DNA of 7,452 bases from Draconibacterium sp. Its GTDB lineage: Bacteria > Bacteroidota > Bacteroidia > Bacteroidales > Prolixibacteraceae. Within the stretch, counting starts at the first letter, position 1, and each line of letters starts with the position of its first letter. The position numbers and the translations under genes are program-made. The DNA lies in the NCBI GenBank assembly GCA_030595485.1, contig JAUVDE010000160.1, positions 1 to 7,452 on the forward strand, given 5' to 3'. Positions 1 to 5,610 of the stretch are shown piece by piece. The notes under the pieces were generated by a model. It ran no database searches, had not been told where the DNA came from, and saw only the letters and a list, made by a program, of their open reading frames with translations.

Positions 1-115
1 ATTTATCGGTTTTTTTATGAATTTCATTCTTGTGGTTTTTCAAACAAACGGTAGAGTTGATGTATTGTTTATTAAAATCGTTCAAATTTATGAATAAAAT
101 ATTTTAGGACAGGTA

Positions 116-146
116 TTGTATTTTGTAAAATTTTGTTTTACTTTAG
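116..146 (+). promoter_or_regulatory. Candidate Bacteroidota-type promoter of the SPFH operon
   Basis: TTG at 116-118 is followed after 20 nt by TACTTTAG at 139-146. The Bacteroidota consensus is TTTG-N19-21-TAnnTTTG, so the -7 box has one mismatch (A for T at its seventh position). It lies 40 bp before the ATG and just upstream of the palindrome at 148-164. The DNA here is very A+T-rich, so a chance match is possible. Confidence 0.35.
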
Positions 147-147
147 T

Positions 148-186
148 GATATTAAAATAATATCAAAATGCTAAATATATAATATC
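148..186. promoter_or_regulatory. Palindromic operator candidate before the SPFH gene
   Basis: GATATTA (148-154), AAA, TAATATC (158-164) form a perfect inverted repeat with 7-bp arms. A further exact copy of the TAATATC half-site occupies 180-186, abutting the ATG at 187 and 22 bp (about two helical turns) from the previous one. Half-sites at such spacing between promoter and start codon suit a dimeric regulator. The ribbon-helix-helix protein encoded at 1717-1884 is the obvious local candidate, which is inference. A simple A+T-rich hairpin is the alternative. Confidence 0.35.
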
Positions 187-1032
187 ATGGAAAAACAATA
201 TTCAGGTTTGTCAGGTTACATGTTCCTTTTCTTGGAACTTTTTCTTTTAGTTATAATCGTTTTTGGTTTTATGCGTGGAATGATTGTTCCGGCTGTAATT
301 CTAATTCCGATTTTTATTTTAACTGCAATTGGTTTCACGGTGGTCGATCCGAATCAAAGTTGTGTAATGGTTTTATTTGGAGCCTACAAAGGAACCATTA
401 AAACAAATGGTTTTTATTGGGTAAATCCGTTTTTTGTTCGAAAAAAGATTTCGTTGCGAGCACGTAATTTTGATAGTGAAACCATTAAAGTAAATGACAA
501 ACTGGGGAACCCAATTATGATTGGTTTGGTGTTGGTTTGGAAAGTTCAGGAAACGTTCAGAGCAGCATTTGGTGTTGATGAATACGAGCATTTTGTGGTG
601 GTACAAAGTGAGGCAGCTTTGCGGAAATTAGCAGGTTTATATCCGTACGATAACATTGAAGACGAATCGGCAAAAGTAACGTTACGTGATGGTACTGAGG
701 AAGTGAACAATGAGTTAGAGCGTGAAATAATCGAACGATTAGAAATTGCCGGAATAGAAGTAATTGAAGCTCGTATTAACCACATTGCTTATGCACAAGA
801 AATTGCACGGGCCATGTTGAAACGCCAGCAAGCAACTGCGATAGTAGCTGCTCGCTTTAGAATTGTTGAAGGTGCAGTAAGTATGGTTGAGATGGCTTTG
901 GATCAACTGAGTCAGAAGGAAATTGTTGAGCTCGATGAAGATAAAAAGGCAACCATGGTTAGTAATTTATTAGTTGTATTATGTGGCGATAAAGATGCTA
1001 CTCCGATTGTTAATACAGGTACGCTTTATTAA
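187..1032 (+). CDS. SPFH/band-7 domain membrane protein
   Basis: This 281-residue protein belongs to the SPFH (stomatin/prohibitin/flotillin/HflK-C) superfamily, whose members oligomerise on membranes and act as scaffolds or protease partners. Two hydrophobic segments (about 12-29 and 31-52) anchor it. The SPFH core follows: a V-x-PNQ-x-V-x-V-x-FG-x-Y-x-GT motif (52-70), GFYWVNPF (75-82), a charged helix region around 155-200, then RQQATAIVAARFRIVEG (213-229). The C-terminus ends in VVNTGTLY-like PIVNTGTLY (273-281), a tail I recall in other bacterial SPFH proteins of this subtype. It lacks the long coiled coil and repeats of flotillin. No Shine-Dalgarno is visible; this start places the first membrane helix normally. 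Only 7 bp separate it from the next gene, which suggests co-transcription. The family is secure; the exact role and partners are unknown. Confidence 0.9.
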   Translation: MEKQYSGLSGYMFLFLELFLLVIIVFGFMRGMIVPAVILIPIFILTAIGFTVVDPNQSCVMVLFGAYKGTIKTNGFYWVNPFFVRKKISLRARNFDSETIKVNDKLGNPIMIGLVLVWKVQETFRAAFGVDEYEHFVVVQSEAALRKLAGLYPYDNIEDESAKVTLRDGTEEVNNELEREIIERLEIAGIEVIEARINHIAYAQEIARAMLKRQQATAIVAARFRIVEGAVSMVEMALDQLSQKEIVELDEDKKATMVSNLLVVLCGDKDATPIVNTGTLY

Positions 1033-1039
1033 TTGTATA

Positions 1040-1690
1040 ATGGAAAAGGTACTCTTTAAAGAAGAACAGCGCTTTACGCAGTGGTGGCTGTGGCTGATAT
1101 TGGGTTCTACCTTGCTGGCCATAGTAATTCCACTTGCCAACGAACTTTCGGTACAGTTGGGGGATACAAGTTCAGAGGGTTTCTTACGTCTTATTCTTTA
1201 TGGAAGTGTAGCCGGATTGTTTATTGTTTCAGTATTAATCGTATTGGTATTAAGCAGGCTAAAAACAAAGATAACTTACGATGGAATTTTTATCACATTT
1301 CCACCACTCAAGAGAAAATCGTACAGAATAAAAGTTCAGGAAATTGAGCGGTTTGAGATTCGTAAGTACAGAGCAAAGCGTGAATACGGGGGCTATGGGT
1401 TTCGAAGTAGAAGAACATCCGGACAGGCATATACTATTTCGGGAAATATAGGCTTGCAGCTTTATTTTAAAAACGGGAAAAAACTATTAATTGGAACCCA
1501 AAAGAAGCAGGCCATTGAATATGCCATGGGGAAATTAATGGGTGAGCGAAAAATATTTTTACCTGAAGAAAAGAGCAAGCAAAATATGGAATCGCCAGTT
1601 TGGAAAAAGGCAAAAAAAATCTTGATAATTTTTGCCATCGAAATTGTGTTGGTGATTCTTATTTTTGGTTTAATTCAAATATTTAAGTAG
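1040..1690 (+). CDS. Three-TM membrane protein with PH-like cytoplasmic domain (DUF6141-like)
   Basis: 216 residues. The start at 1040 is chosen because the upstream in-frame ATG (974) would lie deep inside the SPFH gene. It opens with FKEEQRFTQWW (6-16), then TM helices at about 14-34 and 52-72. Next comes a beta-rich soluble region (73-175) containing ITYDGI (78-83), a run of basic residues, KYRAKREYGGYG (109-120), a conserved-looking SGNIGLQLYFKNGKKLLIGTQ stretch around 134-154, and a final TM helix at 193-214. The order of two helices followed by a PH-like fold matches small Bacteroidota membrane proteins that I recall as DUF6141; that assignment is from memory. The final helix may be an addition. 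Its position between the SPFH and ribbon-helix-helix genes suggests a membrane partner of the SPFH protein. No enzymatic motif is visible. Confidence 0.8.
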   Translation: MEKVLFKEEQRFTQWWLWLILGSTLLAIVIPLANELSVQLGDTSSEGFLRLILYGSVAGLFIVSVLIVLVLSRLKTKITYDGIFITFPPLKRKSYRIKVQEIERFEIRKYRAKREYGGYGFRSRRTSGQAYTISGNIGLQLYFKNGKKLLIGTQKKQAIEYAMGKLMGERKIFLPEEKSKQNMESPVWKKAKKILIIFAIEIVLVILIFGLIQIFK

Positions 1691-1716
1691 GCTCGTAGCA
1701 AAGGAAGGGATAGGTT

Positions 1717-1884
1717 ATGGCGAAGAAAAAATCATTTGTACTACGCATAAATCCTGCAATGATGGAGGATGTTGAACGCTGGGCTGCCGACGATTTCAGG
1801 AGTATTAATGGGCAGTTGGAGTGGATAATTCATAAAGCTTTAAAAGATGCAAAACGACTTAAAAAGAAAAGTGAAGAAGGGTAG
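1717..1884 (+). CDS. Arc-type ribbon-helix-helix DNA-binding protein
   Basis: 55 residues, beginning MAKKKSFVLRINPAMMEDV. The ribbon is the strand KSFVLRI (5-11). Helix A spans about 13-25 and carries the ERWAADDFRS motif (20-29); helix B spans about 30-45, beginning NGQLEWII. A lysine-rich tail follows. This is the Arc/MetJ fold, which binds DNA as dimers through the paired N-terminal strands. From memory, near-identical WAADxFRSxNGQ proteins sit beside SPFH-domain genes in several phyla, so the pairing here is unlikely to be accidental. A purine-rich Shine-Dalgarno-like sequence (AAGGAAGGGA, 1701-1710) precedes the ATG, unusual in this window, and supports translation. It lies 26 bp after the membrane protein gene. 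It could regulate its own operon or tether to membrane complexes; neither is shown. It is not a typical toxin-antitoxin unit because no toxin gene adjoins. Confidence 0.85.
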   Translation: MAKKKSFVLRINPAMMEDVERWAADDFRSINGQLEWIIHKALKDAKRLKKKSEEG

Positions 1885-1955
1885 GTACGAGCATTAAAAA
1901 TCAAAACTGCGAAAAAAGGATTAGTAAACGAAAGAAAGTTGAAAAGGTGGTTGGC

Positions 1956-2015
1956 ATGGTTCTACTGTCAATGATTTTTGCCGAATTTATTATTCGAATT
2001 GTAATGCAATTTTAA
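1956..2015 (+). CDS. Possible single-TM microprotein (19 residues)
   Basis: ATG at 1956 opens a frame of 19 codons ending in TAA at 2013-2015. It encodes MVLLSMIFAEFIIRIVMQF, almost wholly hydrophobic with one acidic and one basic residue. A GTG three codons earlier is another possible start, and a purine-rich AAAAGG lies about 8 bp upstream. The same frame stays open upstream to about 1876, with many lysines and arginines before the hydrophobic part, but no standard start codon is found there. It fills part of the 174-bp gap between the ribbon-helix-helix and zinc-ribbon genes. Chance is a serious alternative at this length. Confidence 0.22.
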   Translation: MVLLSMIFAEFIIRIVMQF

Positions 2016-2058
2016 AAGTAGTACTGATATTCATGAAAACAACTAGAACAAAGAAACA

Positions 2059-2268
2059 ATGACGAAGCAATTTATTTGCCTTAAGTGCAAAAACTGGGAG
2101 TACGAAGAAGATGAGATAAGAACAACAGGTTCGGGGCTTTCAAGATTTTTTGATATTCAAAACCGGCGTTTTATTACTATTTCATGTAAAAAATGTGGTT
2201 ATACGGAAATGTATAAAGCCGGCCGTGGAAGCACCGCAGGTCAAATTCTCGATTTCTTTACCTCGTAA
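2059..2268 (+). CDS. Small zinc-ribbon protein, predicted nucleic-acid binding
   Basis: 69 residues with two CxxC knuckles, Cys7-Cys10 and Cys43-Cys46, the classical spacing of a zinc ribbon binding one Zn(II). The segment between holds a glycine-rich stretch (TTGSGLSRF, 22-30), then NRRFITISCKKCGYTEMYK (35-53), followed by a short tail. This order (CxxC, charged loop with TxGxGxSRxF, F-x-x-x-x-CxxCGYTE-x-Y) matches the small family described as predicted nucleic-acid-binding Zn-ribbon proteins (DUF2082, COG3478); the family label is from memory. Its biochemical role is undefined. The ATG follows an A-rich leader without a Shine-Dalgarno sequence. It could be the last gene of the SPFH unit, but the 174-bp gap leaves room for a separate promoter. 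Confidence 0.8.
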   Translation: MTKQFICLKCKNWEYEEDEIRTTGSGLSRFFDIQNRRFITISCKKCGYTEMYKAGRGSTAGQILDFFTS

Positions 2269-2281
2269 TTTTTAGAAATAT

Positions 2282-2363
2282 TGTCATTTTGAAAGAGGAA
2301 CGTCTGAGAAATCTGTTCTGTAATATTATATGCAACAGATTTCTCACTTCGTTCGAAATGACA
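2282..2363. repeat. Long imperfect palindromic intergenic repeat
   Basis: The left arm (2282-2317) starts TGTCATTTTGAA and ends GAGAAATCTGTT. The right arm (2334-2363) starts AACAGATTTCTC and ends TTCGAAATGACA. The outer and inner 12-13 bp pair almost perfectly, and the left arm carries about 6 extra bases in the middle. The 16-nt loop is A+T-rich. It starts 13 bp after the zinc-ribbon stop codon, so it may end or stabilise that transcript, although no T tract follows. I recall similar GTCATTTCGAAC...GAGAAATCTGTT palindromes between genes across Bacteroidota genomes. The last 26 bases of the arm resemble the repeat at 7343-7402. Confidence 0.8.
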
Positions 2364-2417
2364 GCACTTTGCTGCTTCCATTTTACTACTAGCTACCAAA
2401 TTCTCATTTCTTTTCAA

Positions 2418-2456
2418 TGTGACTGAATACTGTGACTGAACACTGATAACTAATCC
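2418..2456. repeat. 13-bp tandem repeat, three units
   Basis: TGTGACTGAATAC (2418-2430), TGTGACTGAACAC (2431-2443) and a decayed unit TGATAACTAATCC (2444-2456). The first two differ at one base. A related copy occurs after pfp at 4312-4337. With the palindrome at 2282-2363 and the promoter candidate near 2525, this accounts for most of the gap between the zinc-ribbon gene and pfp; I see no gene in it. Confidence 0.65.
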
Positions 2457-2504
2457 CCCCTTTAACTTTACTTTAAATTCTCAGCCCCAAATTTTAGAAC
2501 ATAC

Positions 2505-2532
2505 GTTTTCATCGTAAATAAGCTTATTTTTG
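2505..2532 (+). promoter_or_regulatory. Candidate promoter of pfp
   Basis: TATTTTTG at 2525-2532 fits the Bacteroidota -7 box TAnnTTTG exactly. The -33 side is weak: only GTTTTC at 2505-2510 lies at a suitable distance. The resulting leader before the ATG at 2568 would be about 25-30 nt, A-rich and without a Shine-Dalgarno sequence, typical of well-expressed Bacteroidota genes. Confidence 0.45.
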
Positions 2533-2567
2533 ATGCACTTTAGAAAAAGAAATCAATAAAATATAAG

Positions 2568-4226
2568 ATGAACAATATTAGTGCATTACAAAAAGAAAGG
2601 GCTAAATATCAGCCTAAAGTACCTAAGTCGTTAACTGGTGCTGTTAAATTGGTTGAAGGTGCAAAAACCGAATCAGTTGCCAACCAAGTAGAAATTGCAA
2701 AGTTATTTCCGAATACTAACGGAATGCCTTTAATTTCTTTCGAAGCTGGCGAAGTTAAAAAAGACAGACAGCCACTTAACGTTGGTGTAATTCTTTCTGG
2801 TGGTCAGGCTCCTGGTGGTCACAATGTAATTTCGGGTATTTTCGATGGTATAAAAAAACTAAATCCTAAAAGTAAACTATATGGTTTCTTAGGTGGTCCT
2901 GGTGGATTGGTTGACCATAAATACATTGAGTTAACTGCTGATATTATTGATGATTACCGTAACACTGGTGGTTTCGATATTATTGGTTCAGGTCGTACTA
3001 AATTAGAAGAAGATTGGCAATACGATAAAGGTTTAGAAATTGCAAAAGACCTTGGTTTACAATCCTTGGTTGTTATTGGTGGCGACGATTCAAACACAAA
3101 CGCATGTGTTTTAGCGGAATACTATGCAGCTAAAGGCGAAAAACTGCAGGTTATTGGTTGTCCTAAAACAATCGATGGTGACTTGAAAAACGAAATGATT
3201 GAAACATCGTTTGGTTTCGACACCGCAACTAAAGTATATTCCGAGTTGATTGGGAATATTCAGCGCGATTCAAATTCAGCAAAAAAATACTGGCACTTTA
3301 TTAAACTTATGGGACGTTCGGCTTCTCATATTGGTTTAGAGTGTGCTTTAAAAACACAGCCAAACATTACTTTAATTTCTGAAGAAGTTGAGCAAAAACA
3401 ACAAACTTTAGACCAGGTAGTTACTTACATGGCTGATATTGTTGCAAAACGTGCCGAAAATGGTGACAATTTTGGTGTTGCACTTATTCCTGAAGGTTTG
3501 GTAGAGTTTATTCCTGAAATGAAAATTTTAATTTCAGAATTAAACGACTTGCTTGCTGAAGGTTCTACCAGAGAAAAAGAATTTAAGCACTTAAAGAAAA
3601 GTCACCGCATTCAGTGGGTTTCAGAACATATTACACCCGAGTCGTCGAAAGTATTATTGTCGTTACCAGCAGGAATTGCCAGCCAGTTAATGTTAGACCG
3701 CGACCCACACGGAAACGTGCAGGTTTCGTTAATCGAAACTGAAAAGTTATTGGGCGAAATGGTTGCTACTAAGTTAGACGAGATGAAAGCTGCCGGCAAA
3801 TATGTTGGTAAATTTGGTGCTCAGTATCACTTCTTCGGTTACGAAGGGCGTTGTGCTGCACCATCAAATTTCGATGCCGATTATTGTTACTCATTGGGTT
3901 ACACCGCTTCGGTTCTTATTTCCGATGGTTTAACAGGTTACATGTCATCGGTACGTAACACAACTGCTCCTGCCGACGAGTGGATTGCTGGTGGTGTTCC
4001 AATAACAATGATGATGAACATGGAAAAACGTCACGGTCATATGAAACCAGTAATTCAAAAAGCTTTGGTTGAGTTAGACGGTGCTCCATACAAATTCTTC
4101 AAATCGAAACGTGGCGAGTGGGCGTACAGCACCAACTTCATTTATCCTGGTCCTATTCAGTATTGGGGACCAAGCGAAGTTTGCGACGTAACTACCGAAA
4201 CTTTAAAATTAGAGCAAGCTAAATAA
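2568..4226 (+). CDS. pfp: Pyrophosphate-dependent 6-phosphofructokinase
   Basis: 552 residues. It transfers phosphate reversibly between pyrophosphate and fructose 6-phosphate (EC 2.7.1.90) in the cytoplasm, serving both glycolysis and gluconeogenesis. The first part of the nucleotide/PPi site is GGQAPGGHN (78-86). GGDDSNTNA (171-179) carries the extra Asp that marks PPi-dependent enzymes, where ATP-dependent ones have GGDGS. PKTIDGD (199-205) has the selective Lys200 and the catalytic base Asp203. MGRSASHIG (248-256) contacts the sugar phosphate, and a C-terminal YEGRCAAPSNFD (425-436) resembles the long plant-like subfamily. At about 550 residues it is full length for that long type. Arginine is often CGT and glycine often GGT, unlike the AGA/GGA-richer neighbours, consistent with high expression. 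The gene stands alone, with a promoter candidate in front and a strong terminator behind. Confidence 0.97.
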   Translation: MNNISALQKERAKYQPKVPKSLTGAVKLVEGAKTESVANQVEIAKLFPNTNGMPLISFEAGEVKKDRQPLNVGVILSGGQAPGGHNVISGIFDGIKKLNPKSKLYGFLGGPGGLVDHKYIELTADIIDDYRNTGGFDIIGSGRTKLEEDWQYDKGLEIAKDLGLQSLVVIGGDDSNTNACVLAEYYAAKGEKLQVIGCPKTIDGDLKNEMIETSFGFDTATKVYSELIGNIQRDSNSAKKYWHFIKLMGRSASHIGLECALKTQPNITLISEEVEQKQQTLDQVVTYMADIVAKRAENGDNFGVALIPEGLVEFIPEMKILISELNDLLAEGSTREKEFKHLKKSHRIQWVSEHITPESSKVLLSLPAGIASQLMLDRDPHGNVQVSLIETEKLLGEMVATKLDEMKAAGKYVGKFGAQYHFFGYEGRCAAPSNFDADYCYSLGYTASVLISDGLTGYMSSVRNTTAPADEWIAGGVPITMMMNMEKRHGHMKPVIQKALVELDGAPYKFFKSKRGEWAYSTNFIYPGPIQYWGPSEVCDVTTETLKLEQAK

Positions 4227-4245
4227 GCTGCTTCTCATAATATTC

Positions 4246-4280
4246 AAAAGCCTTTCTGTTTTTTCAGGAAGGCTTTTTTT
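4246..4280 (+). terminator. Intrinsic terminator of pfp
   Basis: AAGCCTTTCTG (4248-4258), a TTTTTT loop, CAGGAAGGCTT (4265-4275), then a T run to 4280. The 11-bp stem has one G-T wobble. It starts about 20 bp after the pfp stop codon. The A residues before the stem could allow weak function on the other strand. Confidence 0.9.
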
Positions 4281-4311
4281 ATGCGAAATACTGCAAGTCG
4301 AGACTGTTAAC

Positions 4312-4337
4312 TGTGACTGAATACTGCGACTTTTTAG
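4312..4337. repeat. Second copy of the 13-bp repeat
   Basis: TGTGACTGAATAC (4312-4324) is identical to the first unit at 2418-2430. It is followed by TGCGACTTTTTAG, a unit whose second half has decayed. The preceding ACTGTTAAC (4303-4311) may be another remnant. The two arrays flank pfp at similar distances in direct orientation. Confidence 0.55.
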
Positions 4338-4509
4338 TCCGGCTGCCGCGCTTTTTGCTATACCTCTTTTGTCTATACCAATCATTTTGATGTGTCATTG
4401 GTATTACTAGCGGTTTTGTAATTGGTACGTGGGCTTCCTTCGTCAGCCTCCGCCCACTAACAAAACTACGGTGCAAACTGCAACAGGGTGCCGCTACAAT
4501 CGCTACCGG
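4337..4509. other. Structured G+C-richer intergenic element without a convincing gene
   Basis: Two boxes of the form TGCCGC-N7-GCTA occur in the same orientation at 4344-4360 and 4489-4505. Between them lies a bipartite hairpin: GTTTTGT (4413-4419) pairs with ACAAAAC (4460-4466), and inside it GTGGGC (4429-4434) pairs with GCCCAC (4452-4457), with a 17-nt loop containing TTCGTCAG. Base composition is visibly richer in G+C than the flanks. An antisense open frame crosses the whole gap, including the pfp terminator, which argues against coding. Phrases such as GATTGTAGCGGCA and ATAGCAAAAAGCGCGGCAGC on the minus strand resemble intergenic sequences I recall from other Bacteroidota. It could be a structured RNA, a palindromic mobile element, or an integron-type recombination site relic. 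The strand is undetermined. With the terminator, repeat and hairpin listed separately, it is the main content of the 416-bp gap before the lipoprotein gene. Confidence 0.5.
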
Positions 4510-4605
4510 TTCGTGTGCATTGGCTTTCCTTACCCATGAAAAATTCGGCATAACTCTAGTTGTCAGCTTATTTAAATAAAAATCATTATGTATTTCTGAA
4601 CTATG

Positions 4606-4628
4606 TGTTGTACCTTGTAAGTACAACA
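4606..4628. promoter_or_regulatory. Inverted repeat just upstream of the lipoprotein start
   Basis: TGTTGTAC (4606-4613) and GTACAACA (4621-4628) are perfect 8-bp arms around CTTGTAA. TAT on the left and TA on the right can extend the pairing after a two-base bulge. It ends 14 bp before the ATG at 4643, so it could be an operator or a 5' leader hairpin limiting translation. No good promoter match was found between it and the structured element. Confidence 0.4.
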
Positions 4629-4642
4629 TAAAATTCTGCGAT

Positions 4643-5521
4643 ATGAAATGGCTAATTACTTTCTGCATGGCTTTGTTTCTTTTTTCCTCATGTCATAATT
4701 ATAAAAAAGATGTCGAACAGCTACAAATAGAGCGAGATAGTATTTCCAGCAAAGCGGCTGTTAAAGACTCCTCTATTGTTGAATACTTAAACGATTTTAA
4801 TGAAATACTTGCCACTCTCGATTCCATAAAAAGAGTAGAGAAAATGGTTACTGTTCAATCGGTGCGTGGTCGAGAAATGAATTACCGACAGAAGCAATTA
4901 ATTTTAGAAGACATTACTCTTTTAAACCAGCTAATTCAACAAAATAAAGAACAAATTATTAATCTTCAAAAGAAGTTAAACCGTGCCAATTATAAAATAG
5001 GAAACCTAAATTCAACCATTGCTGAGCTCGAAAGAATGGTGAACAACCTTGAAAAACAGGTTGACGATAAAGACGTAGAAATTGTGGCACTTGCAAAACA
5101 GGTAGAAAAACTAACCAAAAACATTACGGTTTTAAACGAAAAAATTGTGGTAATTGAAAGCGAAAGTGCTGCAAAAACAAGTACTATTAAAAAACAAACA
5201 CTCGAATTAAATCAGGCATATTATGCCTACGGAACCATAAAAGAATTACGCGATAACGGAGTTGTAGAACGTAGTGGTGGTCTCGCCGGAATTGGACGTT
5301 CAACTACCATAAAAGAAGATTTTAACCGTGAGTATTTTACCGAGGTCGATATTCGGAAGTTTAACTTTATTCCATTAATGGTTAAAAAAGCAGAAGTAGT
5401 TTCGGTGCACACCGCTGGTTCATTTTATATCTCGGGAGAAAAAACAGCAGATACTTTGTTTATCGACAACAAGACTGAATTTTGGAAAGCTTCCCGATTT
5501 TTGGTGATAGTAACAAAGTAG
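4643..5521 (+). CDS. Coiled-coil lipoprotein of unknown function
   Basis: 292 residues. The N-terminus MKWLITFCMALFLFSSC is a lipoprotein signal, with Cys17 as the lipidated residue; Phe at -3 is tolerated in Bacteroidota lipoboxes. No acidic Bacteroidota surface-export signal directly follows the cysteine (HNYKKD instead), so the location may be the periplasmic face of a membrane. Residues about 85-190 form a long heptad-rich coiled coil dense in Lys, Glu, Leu and Asn. The C-terminal 100 residues are compact: AYGTIKELRDNGVVERSGG (195-213), a GIGRST stretch, then a hydrophobic region ending in FWKASRFLVIVTK (280-292). I recall this shape in Bacteroidota proteins, some labelled Cbp1-type collagen-binding adhesin; I would not rely on that name. 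It stands alone, convergent with the barrel gene. Confidence 0.85.
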   Translation: MKWLITFCMALFLFSSCHNYKKDVEQLQIERDSISSKAAVKDSSIVEYLNDFNEILATLDSIKRVEKMVTVQSVRGREMNYRQKQLILEDITLLNQLIQQNKEQIINLQKKLNRANYKIGNLNSTIAELERMVNNLEKQVDDKDVEIVALAKQVEKLTKNITVLNEKIVVIESESAAKTSTIKKQTLELNQAYYAYGTIKELRDNGVVERSGGLAGIGRSTTIKEDFNREYFTEVDIRKFNFIPLMVKKAEVVSVHTAGSFYISGEKTADTLFIDNKTEFWKASRFLVIVTK

Positions 5522-5574
5522 CTTTTAACCTGAGCTTGTCCTTTTCTTAGAATTCAACTTATTACGAAAAATAG

Positions 5575-5610
5575 AAAAAACCTTCTTCACTCCTGTGGAG
5601 AAGGTTTTTT
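5575..5610. terminator. Bidirectional terminator shared by convergent genes
   Basis: AAAAAACCTTCTTCAC (5575-5590), loop TCCT, and GTGGAGAAGGTTTTTT (5595-5610) pair over 16 bp with one wobble. Flanking A and T tracts give a U-run in either direction. It lies 54 bp after the lipoprotein stop and overlaps the end of the minus-strand barrel gene, whose stop codon (5587-5589) sits inside the stem. Confidence 0.9.

Noticed and set aside
9..17. T run at the window's left edge as the end of a previous gene's terminator
   Set aside because: The matching stem would lie outside the window, so nothing can be shown. The rest of 1-115 is A+T-rich with no gene or clear site.
974..1039. Longer start for the PH-like membrane protein
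   Set aside because: It would add 22 residues encoded inside the SPFH gene. The ATG at 1040 gives normal 7-bp spacing and the expected N-terminus.
4279..4668. Minus-strand open frame of 129 codons across the gap after pfp
   Set aside because: It starts inside the lipoprotein gene on the other strand, runs through the structured element and 13-bp repeat, and ends in the pfp terminator. Composition is irregular with no domain, so it is judged noncoding.
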